Counted from the first letter of the stretch, positions 52,421-62,211 are shown. The stretch is 64,000 nt of DNA from Pseudomonas sp. NCCP-436 (GCF_019656335.1 NZ_BPLZ01000004.1:124001-188000), one strand, 5' to 3'. The notes: a model not told the origin generated them from the letters alone. A program made the numbers and translations.

Positions 52421-53782
52421 ATGTCGCGCACACCCTCGCTACTCCCGCGCGGCCGATGCCGCGCGCTGTTGCTTGCCATCCTCGCCCTGCCCATCAGCGT
52501 CTCAGCTTCACTGCCCGTTCCCCCGGAGGATGTCCCGGTGCTGCGCATCCAGGGTTCCAACACCATCGGCGCCCAACTCGGTCCAGCGCTGGTACAGGGG
52601 CTGTTTGAGCAAGCCGGCCTGCAGCAGATCCGCCTCGAACCGGGCACGCTAGAAAATGAACAACGCGTTCTCGCACGCACTCCGGGAGGCCGCCAGGTAG
52701 TCGCGCAGATTGCCGCGCACGGCTCGGGCACTGGCTTTTCCGCCCTGCTCGACGGCAGCGCTGATCTGGCCGCAGCCTCGCGCCCGATCAAGGATGCCGA
52801 AGCTCACCGCCTGCAGGCGCTGGGCAATATGCGCAGCCCCGCGGCCGAGCAGGTCATCGCCATCGACGGCCTGGCCGTCATCCTGCATCCGGACAATCCC
52901 CTCGATACCCTCAGCGTGACGCAGGTGGCCCGGCTGTTCGCCGGCGAAATCAGTGACTGGGCCGTGCTGGGTGGCCGCCCCGGCGCCGTGCACCTTTATG
53001 CCCGGGATGACAACTCCGGTACCTACGACACCTTCAGCGAGCTGGTTCTTGCCCCACGGGGACGCAAACTGTCGCTGCAGACACAGCGCTTCGAGTCCAG
53101 CGACAGGCTTTCCGAGGCGGTGAGCAGCGATCCACAGGGAATCGGCTTCATTGGCCTGCCCTACGTGCGCCAGGCCAAGGCCGTGGCCATCGTCTCCGGC
53201 GACTCACTGCCGATGCAGCCTAGCAGCAGCCTGATCGCCACCGAGGACTACCCCCTGTCGCGCCGCCTGTTCTTCTACGCCCCGGAACAAAGTGACAGTC
53301 CCTGGGTACACGCCCTGATCGACTTCACTCAGGGCCCGCAGGGCCAGGCCATCGTCGAGCGCAACGGTTTCATCGCCCAGACGGTGCGTCCAATCCAGGT
53401 GCCCGTGGAAACGGACATGCCACCACGCTATCGCCAACTGGCCGGGCAGGCACAGCGCCTGTCGGTGAACTTTCGCTTTCAGGAAGGCAGTGCCAACCTG
53501 GACAACAAGGCCCGCCGCGATCTGCAACGGGTGGCGAGCTATCTCAAGCGTCAGTCGACTCAACGGCAGATCATCCTGGTGGGCTTTGGCGACCTAAAAA
53601 ATGATCCGCAGCGCGCCGAGCTGCTCTCGCGCCTCAGAGCCATGGCAGTACGCCGCGAGTTGGCCCGACACGACCTGCATCCGCAGGAAATCATCGGTCT
53701 CGGCGACGAGCTGCCGGTGGCCACCAACAGTGAAACCCAGGGTCGTCAGCGCAACCGCCGGGTAGAGGTATGGGTTCGCTGA
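52421..53782 (+). CDS. Periplasmic phosphate-binding-like domain fused to an OmpA domain
   Basis: A 453-residue exported protein. The signal peptide ends near VSA, then a PstS-type binding domain (about residues 35-320) follows, beginning LRIQGSNTIG and containing ARDDNSGTYDTF. The C-terminal OmpA domain (about 345-453) has VNFRFQEGSANLD and ends RRNRRVEV (peptidoglycan binding). It may tether a solute-binding module to the cell wall. A similar layout is known for a few Pseudomonas phosphate-related proteins, but the ligand is not certain. A strong AGGAAGG ribosome-binding site precedes the start. Confidence 0.82.
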   Translation: MSRTPSLLPRGRCRALLLAILALPISVSASLPVPPEDVPVLRIQGSNTIGAQLGPALVQGLFEQAGLQQIRLEPGTLENEQRVLARTPGGRQVVAQIAAHGSGTGFSALLDGSADLAAASRPIKDAEAHRLQALGNMRSPAAEQVIAIDGLAVILHPDNPLDTLSVTQVARLFAGEISDWAVLGGRPGAVHLYARDDNSGTYDTFSELVLAPRGRKLSLQTQRFESSDRLSEAVSSDPQGIGFIGLPYVRQAKAVAIVSGDSLPMQPSSSLIATEDYPLSRRLFFYAPEQSDSPWVHALIDFTQGPQGQAIVERNGFIAQTVRPIQVPVETDMPPRYRQLAGQAQRLSVNFRFQEGSANLDNKARRDLQRVASYLKRQSTQRQIILVGFGDLKNDPQRAELLSRLRAMAVRRELARHDLHPQEIIGLGDELPVATNSETQGRQRNRRVEVWVR

Positions 53783-53812
53783 AATATCCCGCCCGATACT
53801 TGGCAGAAGCCT

Positions 53813-53929
53813 CGGCCAGAGGTAGCCTTGTCGCCGCGTGACGCCGGGCCCCTCTGGCGGTGAGCCTCTCACCGTGATGTCGGAGTCACTGAGTCGAACA
53901 TCAACTCAGGCAGACATAAGGGAGGGCTC
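53813..53929 (+). promoter_or_regulatory. Structured 5' leader of the TerC-family gene
   Basis: Three stems are visible: GCCAGAGG (53815-53822) with CCTCTGGC (53851-53858); CGGTGAG with CTCACCG (53858-53874, 3-base loop); and CTGAGT with ACTCAG (53889-53909). The GAGGTAGCC and AACATCAAC stretches recall the manganese yybP-ykoY riboswitch that precedes many TerC/Alx genes, but the full GGGGAGUAG core is absent. Confidence 0.35.
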
Positions 53930-54916
53930 ATGGACGCTCTGCTTGCCTATTTCACTACCTCTTACTTCGGCACCCCCGGCTGGTTCTGGCTGGCGTTCCT
54001 GACACTGATCCTCATCCTGCTGGTACTGGATCTCGGGGTGCTACACCGCGACAACCACGAGATCGGCATGCGCGAAAGCCTGCTGCTGTACAGTGGCTAC
54101 TTCAGCGTCGGGGTCGCCTTCGGCGGCTGGATCTGGTGGCAGCTCGGCGCCACCAAGGCCATGGAGTACTACACCGGCCTTCTCGTCGAACAGTCGCTGT
54201 CGATGGACAATGTGTTCGTCATGGCGATGATCCTCGGTTACTTCAACATCCCGCGCAAATTCCAGCACCGCGTACTGTTCTGGGGCATTCTCGGAGTGAT
54301 AGTGCTGCGCGCCATCATGATTGGCCTGGGTACTGCACTGGTGCAGGAATTCGACTGGATCCTCTACCTGTTCGGTGCTTTCCTTCTGTTCAGCGGCATC
54401 AAGATGCTGCGCAAGAATGACGAGGACGAGCACCCGGATCTGGACAACAATCGCTTCATCCTTTTTGTCCGCCGCCACATGCGCGTTACCGACGACTACC
54501 ACGGTGGCCGTTTCCTGGTTCGCCTGAAGGATCCGCAAAGCGGCCGGATGATGCTCTATGCCACCCCACTGCTGCTGTCGCTGGTGCTGATCGAACTGGC
54601 CGACCTGGTATTCGCCGTGGACAGCGTACCGGCCGTATTGTCCATTTCTCAGGATCCCTTCATCGTCTATACGTCCAACATCTTCGCCATCCTCGGCCTG
54701 CGCTCGCTGTACTTCGCCCTGGCCGCGCTGATGCACCGCTTCATCTACCTGCAGTACGCCCTGGCACTGGTGCTGATGTATATCGGCGGCAAGATCTTTT
54801 TGCACGATCTGGTCAAGGTTCCCGCCCTGCTCTCTCTTGGCGTAACCTTGGGCCTGCTGGCCGGCGGTGTCCTGTTGTCGCTGATCAAAACCCGCAACCA
54901 CAAGACAGCGAACTAG
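53930..54916 (+). CDS. TerC-family integral membrane protein (Alx-like, probable metal exporter)
   Basis: A 328-residue protein with about eight membrane helices. The family motifs LLVEQSLSMDNVFVMAMI and IELADLVFAVDSVPAVLSIS carry the conserved acidic residues thought to bind metal. A cytoplasmic loop with many acidic residues (KNDEDEHPDLDNN) lies between the halves. Family members are linked to tellurite resistance, alkaline pH response (Alx) and manganese export. A clear GGGAGGG ribosome-binding site precedes the start, after a structured leader. Confidence 0.9.
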   Translation: MDALLAYFTTSYFGTPGWFWLAFLTLILILLVLDLGVLHRDNHEIGMRESLLLYSGYFSVGVAFGGWIWWQLGATKAMEYYTGLLVEQSLSMDNVFVMAMILGYFNIPRKFQHRVLFWGILGVIVLRAIMIGLGTALVQEFDWILYLFGAFLLFSGIKMLRKNDEDEHPDLDNNRFILFVRRHMRVTDDYHGGRFLVRLKDPQSGRMMLYATPLLLSLVLIELADLVFAVDSVPAVLSISQDPFIVYTSNIFAILGLRSLYFALAALMHRFIYLQYALALVLMYIGGKIFLHDLVKVPALLSLGVTLGLLAGGVLLSLIKTRNHKTAN

Positions 54917-54963
54917 CACAGCAGCCATGGCGGCCAGCCCGGAAAGTCATGAGGAGAGGCGTG

Positions 54964-55143
54964 ATGCCCGAAGTCAGCATTGAGTGCATCGAACAGCAGG
55001 GCCAAAGGCTCTGGGTGGTGCGTCTCGGCCGGCGCACCCTGAGCTTTCGCGACGAAAACGCTGCACGCGCCTTCGCCGCGCAGTTGCACATGCGTCGCGA
55101 CTGGCTGCTGCAAGCACAGCCGGGAGCGGGCAAGACCTCCTGA
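54964..55143 (+). CDS. Small conserved hypothetical protein
   Basis: A 59-residue basic protein (MPEVSIECIEQQGQRLWVVR at the start) with a RDENAARAFAAQLH helix. It lies 48 bases after the TerC gene and has a good ribosome-binding site (GAGGAGAGG) before the ATG at 54964, which supports translation. There is no recognisable domain. Co-transcription with the TerC gene is likely. Confidence 0.6.
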   Translation: MPEVSIECIEQQGQRLWVVRLGRRTLSFRDENAARAFAAQLHMRRDWLLQAQPGAGKTS

Positions 55144-55164
55144 GATACGCCGGGTTGGCTTCCT

Positions 55165-56394
55165 TCAGCGACCGGCCTTCATCATCTCACGCGGCACGTA
55201 CTTGCCGATTTCATACTTGCCAATGGCGGCCCGGTGCACCTCGTCCGGGCCGTCGGCCAGGCGCAGGGTTCGCTGCATGGCATACCAGTAAGCCAGCGGA
55301 AAATCACCGGAGACTCCTGCACCACCGTGCATCTGAATTGCCCGGTCGATCACCCGCAATGCCACATTTGGCGCCACCACCTTGATCTGGGCGATCTCGC
55401 TGGCGGCGACCTTGTTGCCCACCGTGTCCATCATGTAGGCGGCGTTAAGCGTCAACAGGCGCGCCTGGTTGATCTCCATCCGCGAGTCGGCAATCAGATC
55501 GATGTTGCCACCGAGCCGGGCCAGCGGCTTGCCAAAGGCGCTACGACTGATGGCACGCTTGCACATCAACTCCAGTGCGCGCTCGGCCATACCGATCGAG
55601 CGCATGCAGTGATGAATGCGCCCCGGGCCGAGACGCCCCTGGGCGATTTCAAAACCGCACCCCTCCCCGAGAATGACGTTCTCGTAAGGCACCCGCACAT
55701 TCTCGAACAGCACCTCGGCATGGCCATGCGGCGCATCGTCATAGCCGAATACTGGCAGCGGACGCAGCACCTTCACGCCCGGAGCATCCATCGGCACCAG
55801 AATCATCGAGTGCTGCTGGTGGCGGGGTGCGTCAGGGTTGGTCAGCCCCATAAAGATCATCACCTTGCAGCGCGGATCGCAGGCACCGGATGTCCACCAT
55901 TTGCGGCCGTTGATCACCCACTCGTCACCTTCGCGGCGGGCGCTGGCCTGCATGTTGGTGGCGTCGGACGAGGCCACTGCCGGTTCGGTCATGGCAAAAG
56001 CGGAGCGAATACTGCCGTCGAGTAGCGGCTCCAGCCACTGGCGCTTCTGCTCAGCACTGCCATAGCGCACCAGCACCTCCATGTTGCCGGTATCCGGTGC
56101 GGCACAGTTGAACGGCTCCGGGCCAATCAGTGAGCGCCCCATGATCTCGGCAAGCGGCGCGTATTCAGTATTGCTCAGGCCGGCACCGTATTGCGAATCA
56201 GGCAGAAACAGGTTCCACAGGCCCTCTGCCTTGGCCCTGTTTTTGAGCTCTTCCATGATCGCGGTGGGCTGCCAGCGATCACCCTCGGCCACCTGCTGCT
56301 CGAACAAGGCTTCAGCCGGATAGACATGCGCCTCCATGAACGCCGTCACGCGCTCACGCAGCTCTTGAACCTTGGGGGAATAGGCAAAATCCAT
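55165..56394 (-). CDS. Acyl-CoA dehydrogenase
   Basis: A 409-residue flavoprotein of the acyl-CoA dehydrogenase family (ACAD11-like branch). It has [13 protein letters not shown] and [10 protein letters not shown] (FAD and substrate region), [22 protein letters not shown], and the C-terminal [16 protein letters not shown]. It oxidises an acyl-CoA to the enoyl-CoA; chain length is unknown. A divergent LysR gene starts 160 bases away and is the likely regulator. Confidence 0.92.
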   Translation of the reverse strand: MDFAYSPKVQELRERVTAFMEAHVYPAEALFEQQVAEGDRWQPTAIMEELKNRAKAEGLWNLFLPDSQYGAGLSNTEYAPLAEIMGRSLIGPEPFNCAAPDTGNMEVLVRYGSAEQKRQWLEPLLDGSIRSAFAMTEPAVASSDATNMQASARREGDEWVINGRKWWTSGACDPRCKVMIFMGLTNPDAPRHQQHSMILVPMDAPGVKVLRPLPVFGYDDAPHGHAEVLFENVRVPYENVILGEGCGFEIAQGRLGPGRIHHCMRSIGMAERALELMCKRAISRSAFGKPLARLGGNIDLIADSRMEINQARLLTLNAAYMMDTVGNKVAASEIAQIKVVAPNVALRVIDRAIQMHGGAGVSGDFPLAYWYAMQRTLRLADGPDEVHRAAIGKYEIGKYVPREMMKAGR

Positions 56395-56484
56395 GGGAGT
56401 ACCTTTCGGAGGGCAGTTTGGAACAGAGGATGTGTGGTTGTGGAAATGATGCTAGAACAGCACTTAAGATTTACCTAGTCTATT

Positions 56485-56499
56485 TTCAATATCGATGAA
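56485..56499. promoter_or_regulatory. Candidate LysR-type operator (T-N11-A dyad)
   Basis: TTCA-N7-TGAA forms an inverted repeat fitting the T-N11-A LysR box. It sits midway in the AT-rich 159-base gap between the acyl-CoA dehydrogenase and LysR starts. Confidence 0.4.
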
Positions 56500-56553
56500 G
56501 ATTCATAATTTATATATAGATAACTGATCCTGCCCCTCTGGAGCACTGCCGGC

Positions 56554-57489
56554 ATGAACCTGACCAAGGTGGATCTCAACCTCTTCATCGTCTTTGACGC
56601 CATTTACACCGAGGCCAATCTGACGCGTGCCGGACAGATTGTCGGCATCACCCAGCCGGCAGTATCCAACGCCCTCGCCCGCCTGCGCGAAACCTTCAAT
56701 GACCCGCTTTTCGTGCGTACCGCGCAGGGCATGGTGCCGACCCCGATGGCGCAGAACATCATCGGCCCGGTACGCAATGCACTGCAGCTCCTGCGCATAT
56801 CGGTACAGGAAAGTCGCACCTTCAACCCGCAACAGGCCAGCAAGACCTACCGCATCAGCATGGCCGACCTCTCCGAGCAGATCCTCCTGCCGCCGCTGTT
56901 CCAGCGTCTGCGCCGCCTGGCGCCCAGTGTCAGTATTGAGAGCTTCCTGGCCAAGCGCCGGGAAACCACCAAAGAGCTGGCCGCCGGTCGCCTGGACTTC
57001 GCCGTCGACGCCCCGCTCAACACGGATCCGCAGGTGCGCCACGTGAAACTACTGGACGACAGTTACGTCTGCGCCATGCGCCCGGGGCACCCCATGGCCA
57101 AGGAGCAAATCAGCCTCGATGAATACCTGTCGCTGTCACATATCCACATCTCCAGCCGGCGTAGTGGCCTCGGCTACGTGGATCTGGCGCTGGGGAAAAT
57201 GGGCATCCAGCGCAAGATCGTGCTGCGCTCGCAGCATTACCTGATGGCCAACAGCGTGATGCAGCAGACGGATCTGGTGATGACCGTGCCCGAGCGCTTT
57301 GCCCGTCGCCACAATCTGCATCACGTAAGCCTGCCGGTCAGTGACGTGCCGACACTGGAGACCCATCTTTACTGGCACGAGAGCACGGATCAGGATCCGG
57401 CCAACCGCTGGATGCGAGAGCAGATAATCGAACTGGCCCAACAGGTAGTAGCACAGGAAAAGAAGAGCGAACAGCAAGCCAGCGACTGA
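56554..57489 (+). CDS. LysR-family transcriptional regulator
   Basis: A 311-residue regulator. The N-terminal winged helix (about residues 1-65) has DLNLFIVFDAIYTEANLTRA and ITQPAVSNALARLRETFNDPLFVR. A ligand-binding domain follows to about residue 300. Orientation and the shared AT-rich gap suggest control of the divergent acyl-CoA dehydrogenase gene and of itself; the inducer is unknown. Confidence 0.92.
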   Translation: MNLTKVDLNLFIVFDAIYTEANLTRAGQIVGITQPAVSNALARLRETFNDPLFVRTAQGMVPTPMAQNIIGPVRNALQLLRISVQESRTFNPQQASKTYRISMADLSEQILLPPLFQRLRRLAPSVSIESFLAKRRETTKELAAGRLDFAVDAPLNTDPQVRHVKLLDDSYVCAMRPGHPMAKEQISLDEYLSLSHIHISSRRSGLGYVDLALGKMGIQRKIVLRSQHYLMANSVMQQTDLVMTVPERFARRHNLHHVSLPVSDVPTLETHLYWHESTDQDPANRWMREQIIELAQQVVAQEKKSEQQASD

Positions 57490-57501
57490 GTTCTCCAACA
57501 C

Positions 57502-57530
57502 AATAAGGCCCGCGCATGGCGGGCCTTATT
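57502..57530. terminator. Bidirectional terminator between lysR and doxX
   Basis: Arms aataaggcccgc and gcgggccttatt (12 bp, 5-base loop) lie between convergent genes, with a U-containing 3' end on both strands. Confidence 0.88.
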
Positions 57531-57550
57531 GATGAAGCAATGATGTCGTC

Positions 57551-57985
57551 TTAGCGCGACAGTCTCTCGTCCAGCGACAGTCGACCGCCCCCCTCAGACA
57601 GCAGTGCCAAGCTGATGGCCAGCAGCACCAGCGCATATTCATAGCCGTTGTTGCTCATGAAGAAGCCGTTGCCGATATGCACTGCGAAGATCGCCACCAG
57701 CATGGCAGTCGACAGCACCACACTGGCCGGGCGCACCAGCAACCCGAGAATCAACGCCAAACCACCGAAAAACTCACCACTACCTGCCAGTAGCGCCATC
57801 AGAAAGCCAGGAGCCAGACCGATGCTCTCCATCCACTGGCCGGTGCCGCTCAGGCCATAGCCGCCGAACCAGCCGAACAGCTTCTGCGCCCCATGGGCTG
57901 CGAAGGTCAGGCCAGCGACGATGCGCAGCAGGGTAATGCCATAGCCCGCGTGACTGATGGTGATGCGTTTGATGAGGTGATTCAT
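57551..57985 (-). CDS. DoxX-family membrane protein
   Basis: A 144-residue protein with four hydrophobic helices. It contains the DoxX features LLRIVAGLTFAAHGAQKLFGWFGG and FFGGLALILGLLVRPASVV. The family includes thiosulfate:quinone oxidoreductase subunits and many proteins of unknown redox function. The start at 57985 (MNHLIK) has an AGGAAG ribosome-binding site; 14 codons upstream are open but unsupported. Upstream lies a pair of 13-bp inverted repeats. Confidence 0.88.
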   Translation of the reverse strand: MNHLIKRITISHAGYGITLLRIVAGLTFAAHGAQKLFGWFGGYGLSGTGQWMESIGLAPGFLMALLAGSGEFFGGLALILGLLVRPASVVLSTAMLVAIFAVHIGNGFFMSNNGYEYALVLLAISLALLSEGGGRLSLDERLSR

Positions 57986-58027
57986 GGCAGAGCTTCCTTT
58001 ATTGGGTTGGGGGCCCAGAATATCCAC

Positions 58028-58076
58028 ATTATTCGATAATAAAACTGCATTTAATTACTAAAAATAATCGAATAAT
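58028..58076. promoter_or_regulatory. Inverted-repeat operator candidate upstream of doxX
   Basis: attattcgataat (58028-58040) and ataatcgaataat (58064-58076) are reverse complements at 12 of 13 positions, and the first is itself nearly palindromic. They flank a 23-base AT-rich spacer in the only extremely AT-rich stretch of this gap. Confidence 0.5.
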
Positions 58077-58106
58077 TGGATATCAGTATAAGGACAGTCG
58101 CGACGT

Positions 58107-59498
58107 CTATGGTTCCAGCAGATAACGCTCGCGGTCATAAGCAAGGTAGTACTTGTTGACCGAGTTGACATAGCTCACCACACCCATGCCAACCTGCTCC
58201 ATGGCTACCCGCTCCACCTGGAAGAACCACTGATTGGGATTAAGCCCCTGCCTACGCGCCTCGGCTCGCAGGCTCTGTACCCGCTGTGGGCCGAGATTGT
58301 AGCCGGCCAGTACAAAGGCTATACGTTCACGCTCGTTAAGCTGTGGGCTGTTGAAGAAGTTGCGCCGGATCATCGCCAGATAGCGACTGCTGGCGCGGAC
58401 ATTCCCATCCAGGGTATGGATGTCACTTACCCCGACGCTGCGCGCAGCCACCGGAGTGACTTGCATCAGCCCTGTAGCTCCGTTGGCACCTCGGGCCGCC
58501 GGATTGAGGGTAGACTCCTTGAACGCCAGCGCCGCCAGCAGCAGCCAGTCGAACCCCTGCTGCCTGGCATGTGTCTGGAGTACGGAGCGCACCTTTTCCA
58601 GACGCTGACGCTCGACGCGGCCAAGGGGCGAATGCACCTTATACAGTCGCCGGTAAACCCGCTGGAAAGCCGCATCCTGGTCAGCGGGGCTCTGATACTG
58701 GCTGAAGAAGCGGTCGATGCTGGCTCGCAGAATCGGGGTATCGGGACGCACAAACCACTTCATCTCCCCCCCCTCGGCCAGTACCAGATGACGGTCAATT
58801 CGCAGCTTGGGCATCACCTTGGCCCAACGCTCGGCGATCGGCAGCTCTACCGCGGTACGCTCGAAGATGCCGGCCTGCACCATCTCCAGCACATCCTCCA
58901 CCGCCAGAGTCGGATCCACCCACTCGATCACGATAGGCGGCAGCTTGCGCGCTGCCAGTTGCCGATTGATCTCGCGCAGAGCCTCACCTACAGCACTACC
59001 AGCAGGCAACGACAGGCTGCGTCCGGCCAGTTGATCGAGATCGCGGTAATGCCGGTTGCCCTGCTTGGAAACCAGTACCAAGGGTACATTGCGGCGGATA
59101 GCTGCACTGGCACTGACATCGTGCCCGGTGCGCACGTTGAGCAGCTCCCCCGGGGCGACCAGATCGCCCTCACCGCGCAGCAGAGCGCCAAGCAACTGAT
59201 CCTTGGCCTTGGGGATGATCTTCAAGGTCAGCCTTCGGCCTTCTCTGGCATTGCGGTTAAGGTACTGCTCGAACGCCCGCAACCGGTGATATTCCACACC
59301 AATGCCCTGCCCGCGCACGCTACCCGAGCTGTTGCGACTCTGGTTGACTAGCACGCGCAATTCTCCGCTGCTGCGAATCGCCGGCAGATCACGGACGCTG
59401 CGAACCGGGCTACTTACTTCCTGCGGGCCGGCCAGGCGCGCGCTGACAGGCAGCGGCAGCATGGCCAGAAGGCAGAGGATCAGTAGCAATCGCGGCAT
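58107..59498 (-). CDS. MltF-like lytic transglycosylase with a substrate-binding-protein domain
   Basis: A 463-residue exported protein with a signal peptide (about residues 1-20, ending PVSA). An SBP3-type regulatory domain (about residues 45-270) holds [36 protein letters not shown]-terminal SLT domain has the catalytic glutamate in [24 protein letters not shown] and [10 protein letters not shown]. This is the MltF layout, but the protein is shorter than typical MltF and is probably a paralogue. It runs on the same strand as doxX. Confidence 0.85.
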   Translation of the reverse strand: MPRLLLILCLLAMLPLPVSARLAGPQEVSSPVRSVRDLPAIRSSGELRVLVNQSRNSSGSVRGQGIGVEYHRLRAFEQYLNRNAREGRRLTLKIIPKAKDQLLGALLRGEGDLVAPGELLNVRTGHDVSASAAIRRNVPLVLVSKQGNRHYRDLDQLAGRSLSLPAGSAVGEALREINRQLAARKLPPIVIEWVDPTLAVEDVLEMVQAGIFERTAVELPIAERWAKVMPKLRIDRHLVLAEGGEMKWFVRPDTPILRASIDRFFSQYQSPADQDAAFQRVYRRLYKVHSPLGRVERQRLEKVRSVLQTHARQQGFDWLLLAALAFKESTLNPAARGANGATGLMQVTPVAARSVGVSDIHTLDGNVRASSRYLAMIRRNFFNSPQLNERERIAFVLAGYNLGPQRVQSLRAEARRQGLNPNQWFFQVERVAMEQVGMGVVSYVNSVNKYYLAYDRERYLLEP

Positions 59499-59705
59499 CG
59501 ATTCTCCAGCAGCGGCATCCGGCCGCCCAGCTCGCTCAGGGTTCGTCGCCGACGATCCGCCGACGCGCGACAGACCGCCTCCACTCGGGCAAGTTCCTCT
59601 AAGCCCGCCGAGGCGCGGAGAGTGGCACAGGCAGGCGCCACTGCGCCACCCCGGACGCTGTGCGACCTTGCCAAGCAGTCATCAAGCCATTGTTTTTCCT
59701 GCCTT

Positions 59706-59735
59706 TTCAGACGAACGGCCAGTGTCTGCTATGCT
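59706..59735 (+). promoter_or_regulatory. Weak candidate sigma-70 promoter for tatD
   Basis: TTCAGA and TATGCT are separated by 18 bases, about 28 bases before the tatD start. The remaining 264-base divergent gap (59499-59762) holds no clear gene. Confidence 0.35.
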
Positions 59736-59762
59736 CACCATCCGAGCTGTCAAGGTGAAGTC

Positions 59763-60569
59763 ATGCAACTCATCGATATCGCTGTCAACCTCTCTCATCC
59801 AAGCCTCGCCAGCCAGGCTCCGGAACTGCTGGAAAGAGCCTATGCCGCCGGTGTGTGCCAGATGATCCTCACCGGCACCAGCCTGTCCGAAAGCCGTGAA
59901 AGCCTCGAACTCTGCCACCAGCTGGATGCGAGCGGCCAGCGCCTGTTCAGCACTGCCGGCGTACATCCGCACGATGCTGCCAGTTGGGATGGCAACAGCA
60001 GTTCGGCACTGCGGGCATTACTGACTGAGTCGCAGGTACGCGCTGTCGGCGAATGCGGGTTGGACTTCGACCGCGACTTCTCGCCTCGCCCGGCACAAGT
60101 TCGCGCACTTGAGGAGCAACTGGCGCTGGCCGTCGAACTACAGATGCCGGTATTCCTCCATGAACGCAACGCCAGCCAGCGCATGCTGGAGATCCTCCGC
60201 GAATTCCGAGACCGCCTGCCGGCTGCCGTCCTGCACTGTTTTACCGGCGAGCGCTGCGCCCTCTACGGCTATCTGGATCTCGATCTGCACATCGGCATCA
60301 CCGGCTGGGTCTGCGACGAACGACGCGGCACACATCTGCATCCACTGCTCGGCGACATTCCGGCCAACCGGCTGATGCTGGAAACCGATGCACCTTTTCT
60401 GCTGCCGCGCACGCTGCGTCCCAAACCACGTAGTGGACGCAACGAACCGGCGTTTCTCGGCGAGGTTCTGCGTGAGGTAGCCAGACACCGGGGACAAAGC
60501 GAACAAACCCTGGCGCAACAGACTACGGCATGCGCTCGCGCATTCTTCACCTTGCCGACCATACTCTAG
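59763..60569 (+). CDS. tatD: TatD-family metal-dependent hydrolase / DNase
   Basis: A 268-residue TIM-barrel hydrolase. The start [12 protein letters not shown] carries the TatD-type asparagine in place of the first histidine. Metal ligands are visible in [12 protein letters not shown], in VFLHER and CFTG, and in [15 protein letters not shown]. The start at 59763 is supported by an AAGGTGAAG ribosome-binding site, and the frame upstream shows no family sequence. E. coli TatD is a Mg-dependent 3'-5' exonuclease involved in oxidative DNA damage. Confidence 0.92.
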   Translation: MQLIDIAVNLSHPSLASQAPELLERAYAAGVCQMILTGTSLSESRESLELCHQLDASGQRLFSTAGVHPHDAASWDGNSSSALRALLTESQVRAVGECGLDFDRDFSPRPAQVRALEEQLALAVELQMPVFLHERNASQRMLEILREFRDRLPAAVLHCFTGERCALYGYLDLDLHIGITGWVCDERRGTHLHPLLGDIPANRLMLETDAPFLLPRTLRPKPRSGRNEPAFLGEVLREVARHRGQSEQTLAQQTTACARAFFTLPTIL

Positions 60570-60680
60570 AGCCTGACAACGATATGCATTGATGGACATC
60601 AAGAATCCGGGGCAGCAGCCGACTCATACTGCTGATAGCATTTAGCCAATACCGGCCACAGCGAGACGGATAACTACAGC

Positions 60681-62150
60681 ATGAGTGCCTGGATCAGCGA
60701 TCTTTCTCTCAAGTACAAATTCTGGGCGGTGAACGCCGTCGTTTTCGTCATCACCCTGATGCTGGTGCTGTTCGCACTGCATACCGAGCAGCAGGCACGC
60801 ACTATCGATGCCCGCCAGGCTGCTGTTGAGCAGGCGCAACTATTGCGCCACTGGCCCAAGGATACGTCACTACCTGCCCTGCCCGGGCTGCAACAGCTAC
60901 AGGGCAATGCCAGCTTGCCTGGCGCCCGCGGCGCAGCCGATGCCAGCGGTTGGCAGGTGCTGGAGCACGATACCCTGTTTGGCGACCATCCAATCGTCGG
61001 CGCCCAGCGCGTTGCCCTCGCCGACGGCCGCCAGGTGGCCGTACTGGCCCGCGTGCCCAGTCTGCTGAACCTGTTCACCGAGCATGCCCCAGCCTATGCC
61101 GTGGCCGTCGCCGTGCTGATGCTCCTGCTGCTGGCTGCCTCGCAGTTGCTGATCCGCTTCCTGCTGGTACACCTGAACCGCCTCAAGGACGTGATGCTGC
61201 AAGCCGAGCGCAGTGGCGACCTGTCACTACGTGCCCCTCTCAACAGCCGTGACGAAGTCGGTCAGATGGCCGCAGCCTTCAACGCCATGCAGGCTGGCTA
61301 CCAACGCGTAGTCGGCACCGTCGGCGAAGTTGCCTCCCAATTGAACGGTGGTACTCGCAGCATGGCCGAGCGCATGAACAGCGTGCGTCAGGGCATGCTC
61401 AGCCAGCAAAGCGAGACCGATCAGGCAGCCACTGCCATCAACGAAATGTCCGCTACGGTGCAGCACATTGCCGAACATGCGGCTACCACCCGTGATCAAT
61501 CGCACAACGCCGATCAACTGGCCCGCGCCGGCCAACGGGTGGTCGAACGAGTCGAACAGTCCATCGCCGCCCTGTCCCAGGGCGTGCGCCAGAGTGCCGG
61601 TAGCATCGAACGACTGGCCGAGGACAGTCAGGACATCAGTCGCGTAGTGGGCGTGATCCACGGCATTGCCGAGCAGACCAACCTGCTCGCCCTCAACGCC
61701 GCCATCGAGGCGGCCCGGGCCGGCGAAATGGGCCGTGGTTTCGCCGTGGTGGCTGACGAAGTACGCAATCTGGCCAAGCGCGTACAGGACTCCACCGACG
61801 AGATCACCCAGATGATCGGCAGCCTTCAGGCCGGCAGCCGCGACGCCGTGGAATTCATGCGCGAAAGCTCGGAGAACGCCAACCACTGCGTGCAACTGGC
61901 GCAGGAAGCGGGCGAGTCGCTGGCGGCCATCACCGCTGCCGTGGCCCTGATGCGTGACAGCAACACGCAGATTGCCGTGGCTGCCAACCAGCAAAGCCAG
62001 GTGGCAGAGGAAATGAGCCGCTCGGTTGTGGGCATCCGCGACGTCACCGAGCAGACCGTGGCACAGACCGTGGAAACCGCGGCTACCAGTCAGCAGTTGG
62101 CCCAATTGGCCGAAGAACTGAGTCAGGCAATCAGTCAGTTGCGTTTGTAA
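60681..62150 (+). CDS. Methyl-accepting chemotaxis protein
   Basis: A 489-residue chemoreceptor. It has a first membrane helix near residues 13-35, a small periplasmic domain of about 100 residues, and a second helix near 137-157. HAMP follows ([20 protein letters not shown]), then the cytoplasmic signalling domain with the highly conserved tip [19 protein letters not shown] and [15 protein letters not shown]. The short periplasmic domain gives no clue to its ligand. An isolated gene, typical of the many receptors in Pseudomonas. Confidence 0.95.
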   Translation: MSAWISDLSLKYKFWAVNAVVFVITLMLVLFALHTEQQARTIDARQAAVEQAQLLRHWPKDTSLPALPGLQQLQGNASLPGARGAADASGWQVLEHDTLFGDHPIVGAQRVALADGRQVAVLARVPSLLNLFTEHAPAYAVAVAVLMLLLLAASQLLIRFLLVHLNRLKDVMLQAERSGDLSLRAPLNSRDEVGQMAAAFNAMQAGYQRVVGTVGEVASQLNGGTRSMAERMNSVRQGMLSQQSETDQAATAINEMSATVQHIAEHAATTRDQSHNADQLARAGQRVVERVEQSIAALSQGVRQSAGSIERLAEDSQDISRVVGVIHGIAEQTNLLALNAAIEAARAGEMGRGFAVVADEVRNLAKRVQDSTDEITQMIGSLQAGSRDAVEFMRESSENANHCVQLAQEAGESLAAITAAVALMRDSNTQIAVAANQQSQVAEEMSRSVVGIRDVTEQTVAQTVETAATSQQLAQLAEELSQAISQLRL

Positions 62151-62159
62151 GGCATCCAG

Positions 62160-62182
62160 CGGGCGGCGGCCCCTGCCGCCCG
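62160..62182. terminator. GC-rich hairpin between the chemoreceptor gene and the thioesterase gene
   Basis: Arms cgggcggc and gccgcccg (8 bp, 7-base loop) lie between convergent genes. The 3' side reads TGGTTCTTATGG, giving a weak T-run. Confidence 0.6.
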
Positions 62183-62211
62183 TGGTTCTTATGGATCAGA
62201 GCGCACCCAGC

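Noticed and set aside
59499..59674. A small minus-strand frame in the gap between the MltF-like gene and tatD
   Set aside because: It overlaps the MltF-like start region, is arginine-rich without domain features, and lacks a convincing ribosome-binding site.
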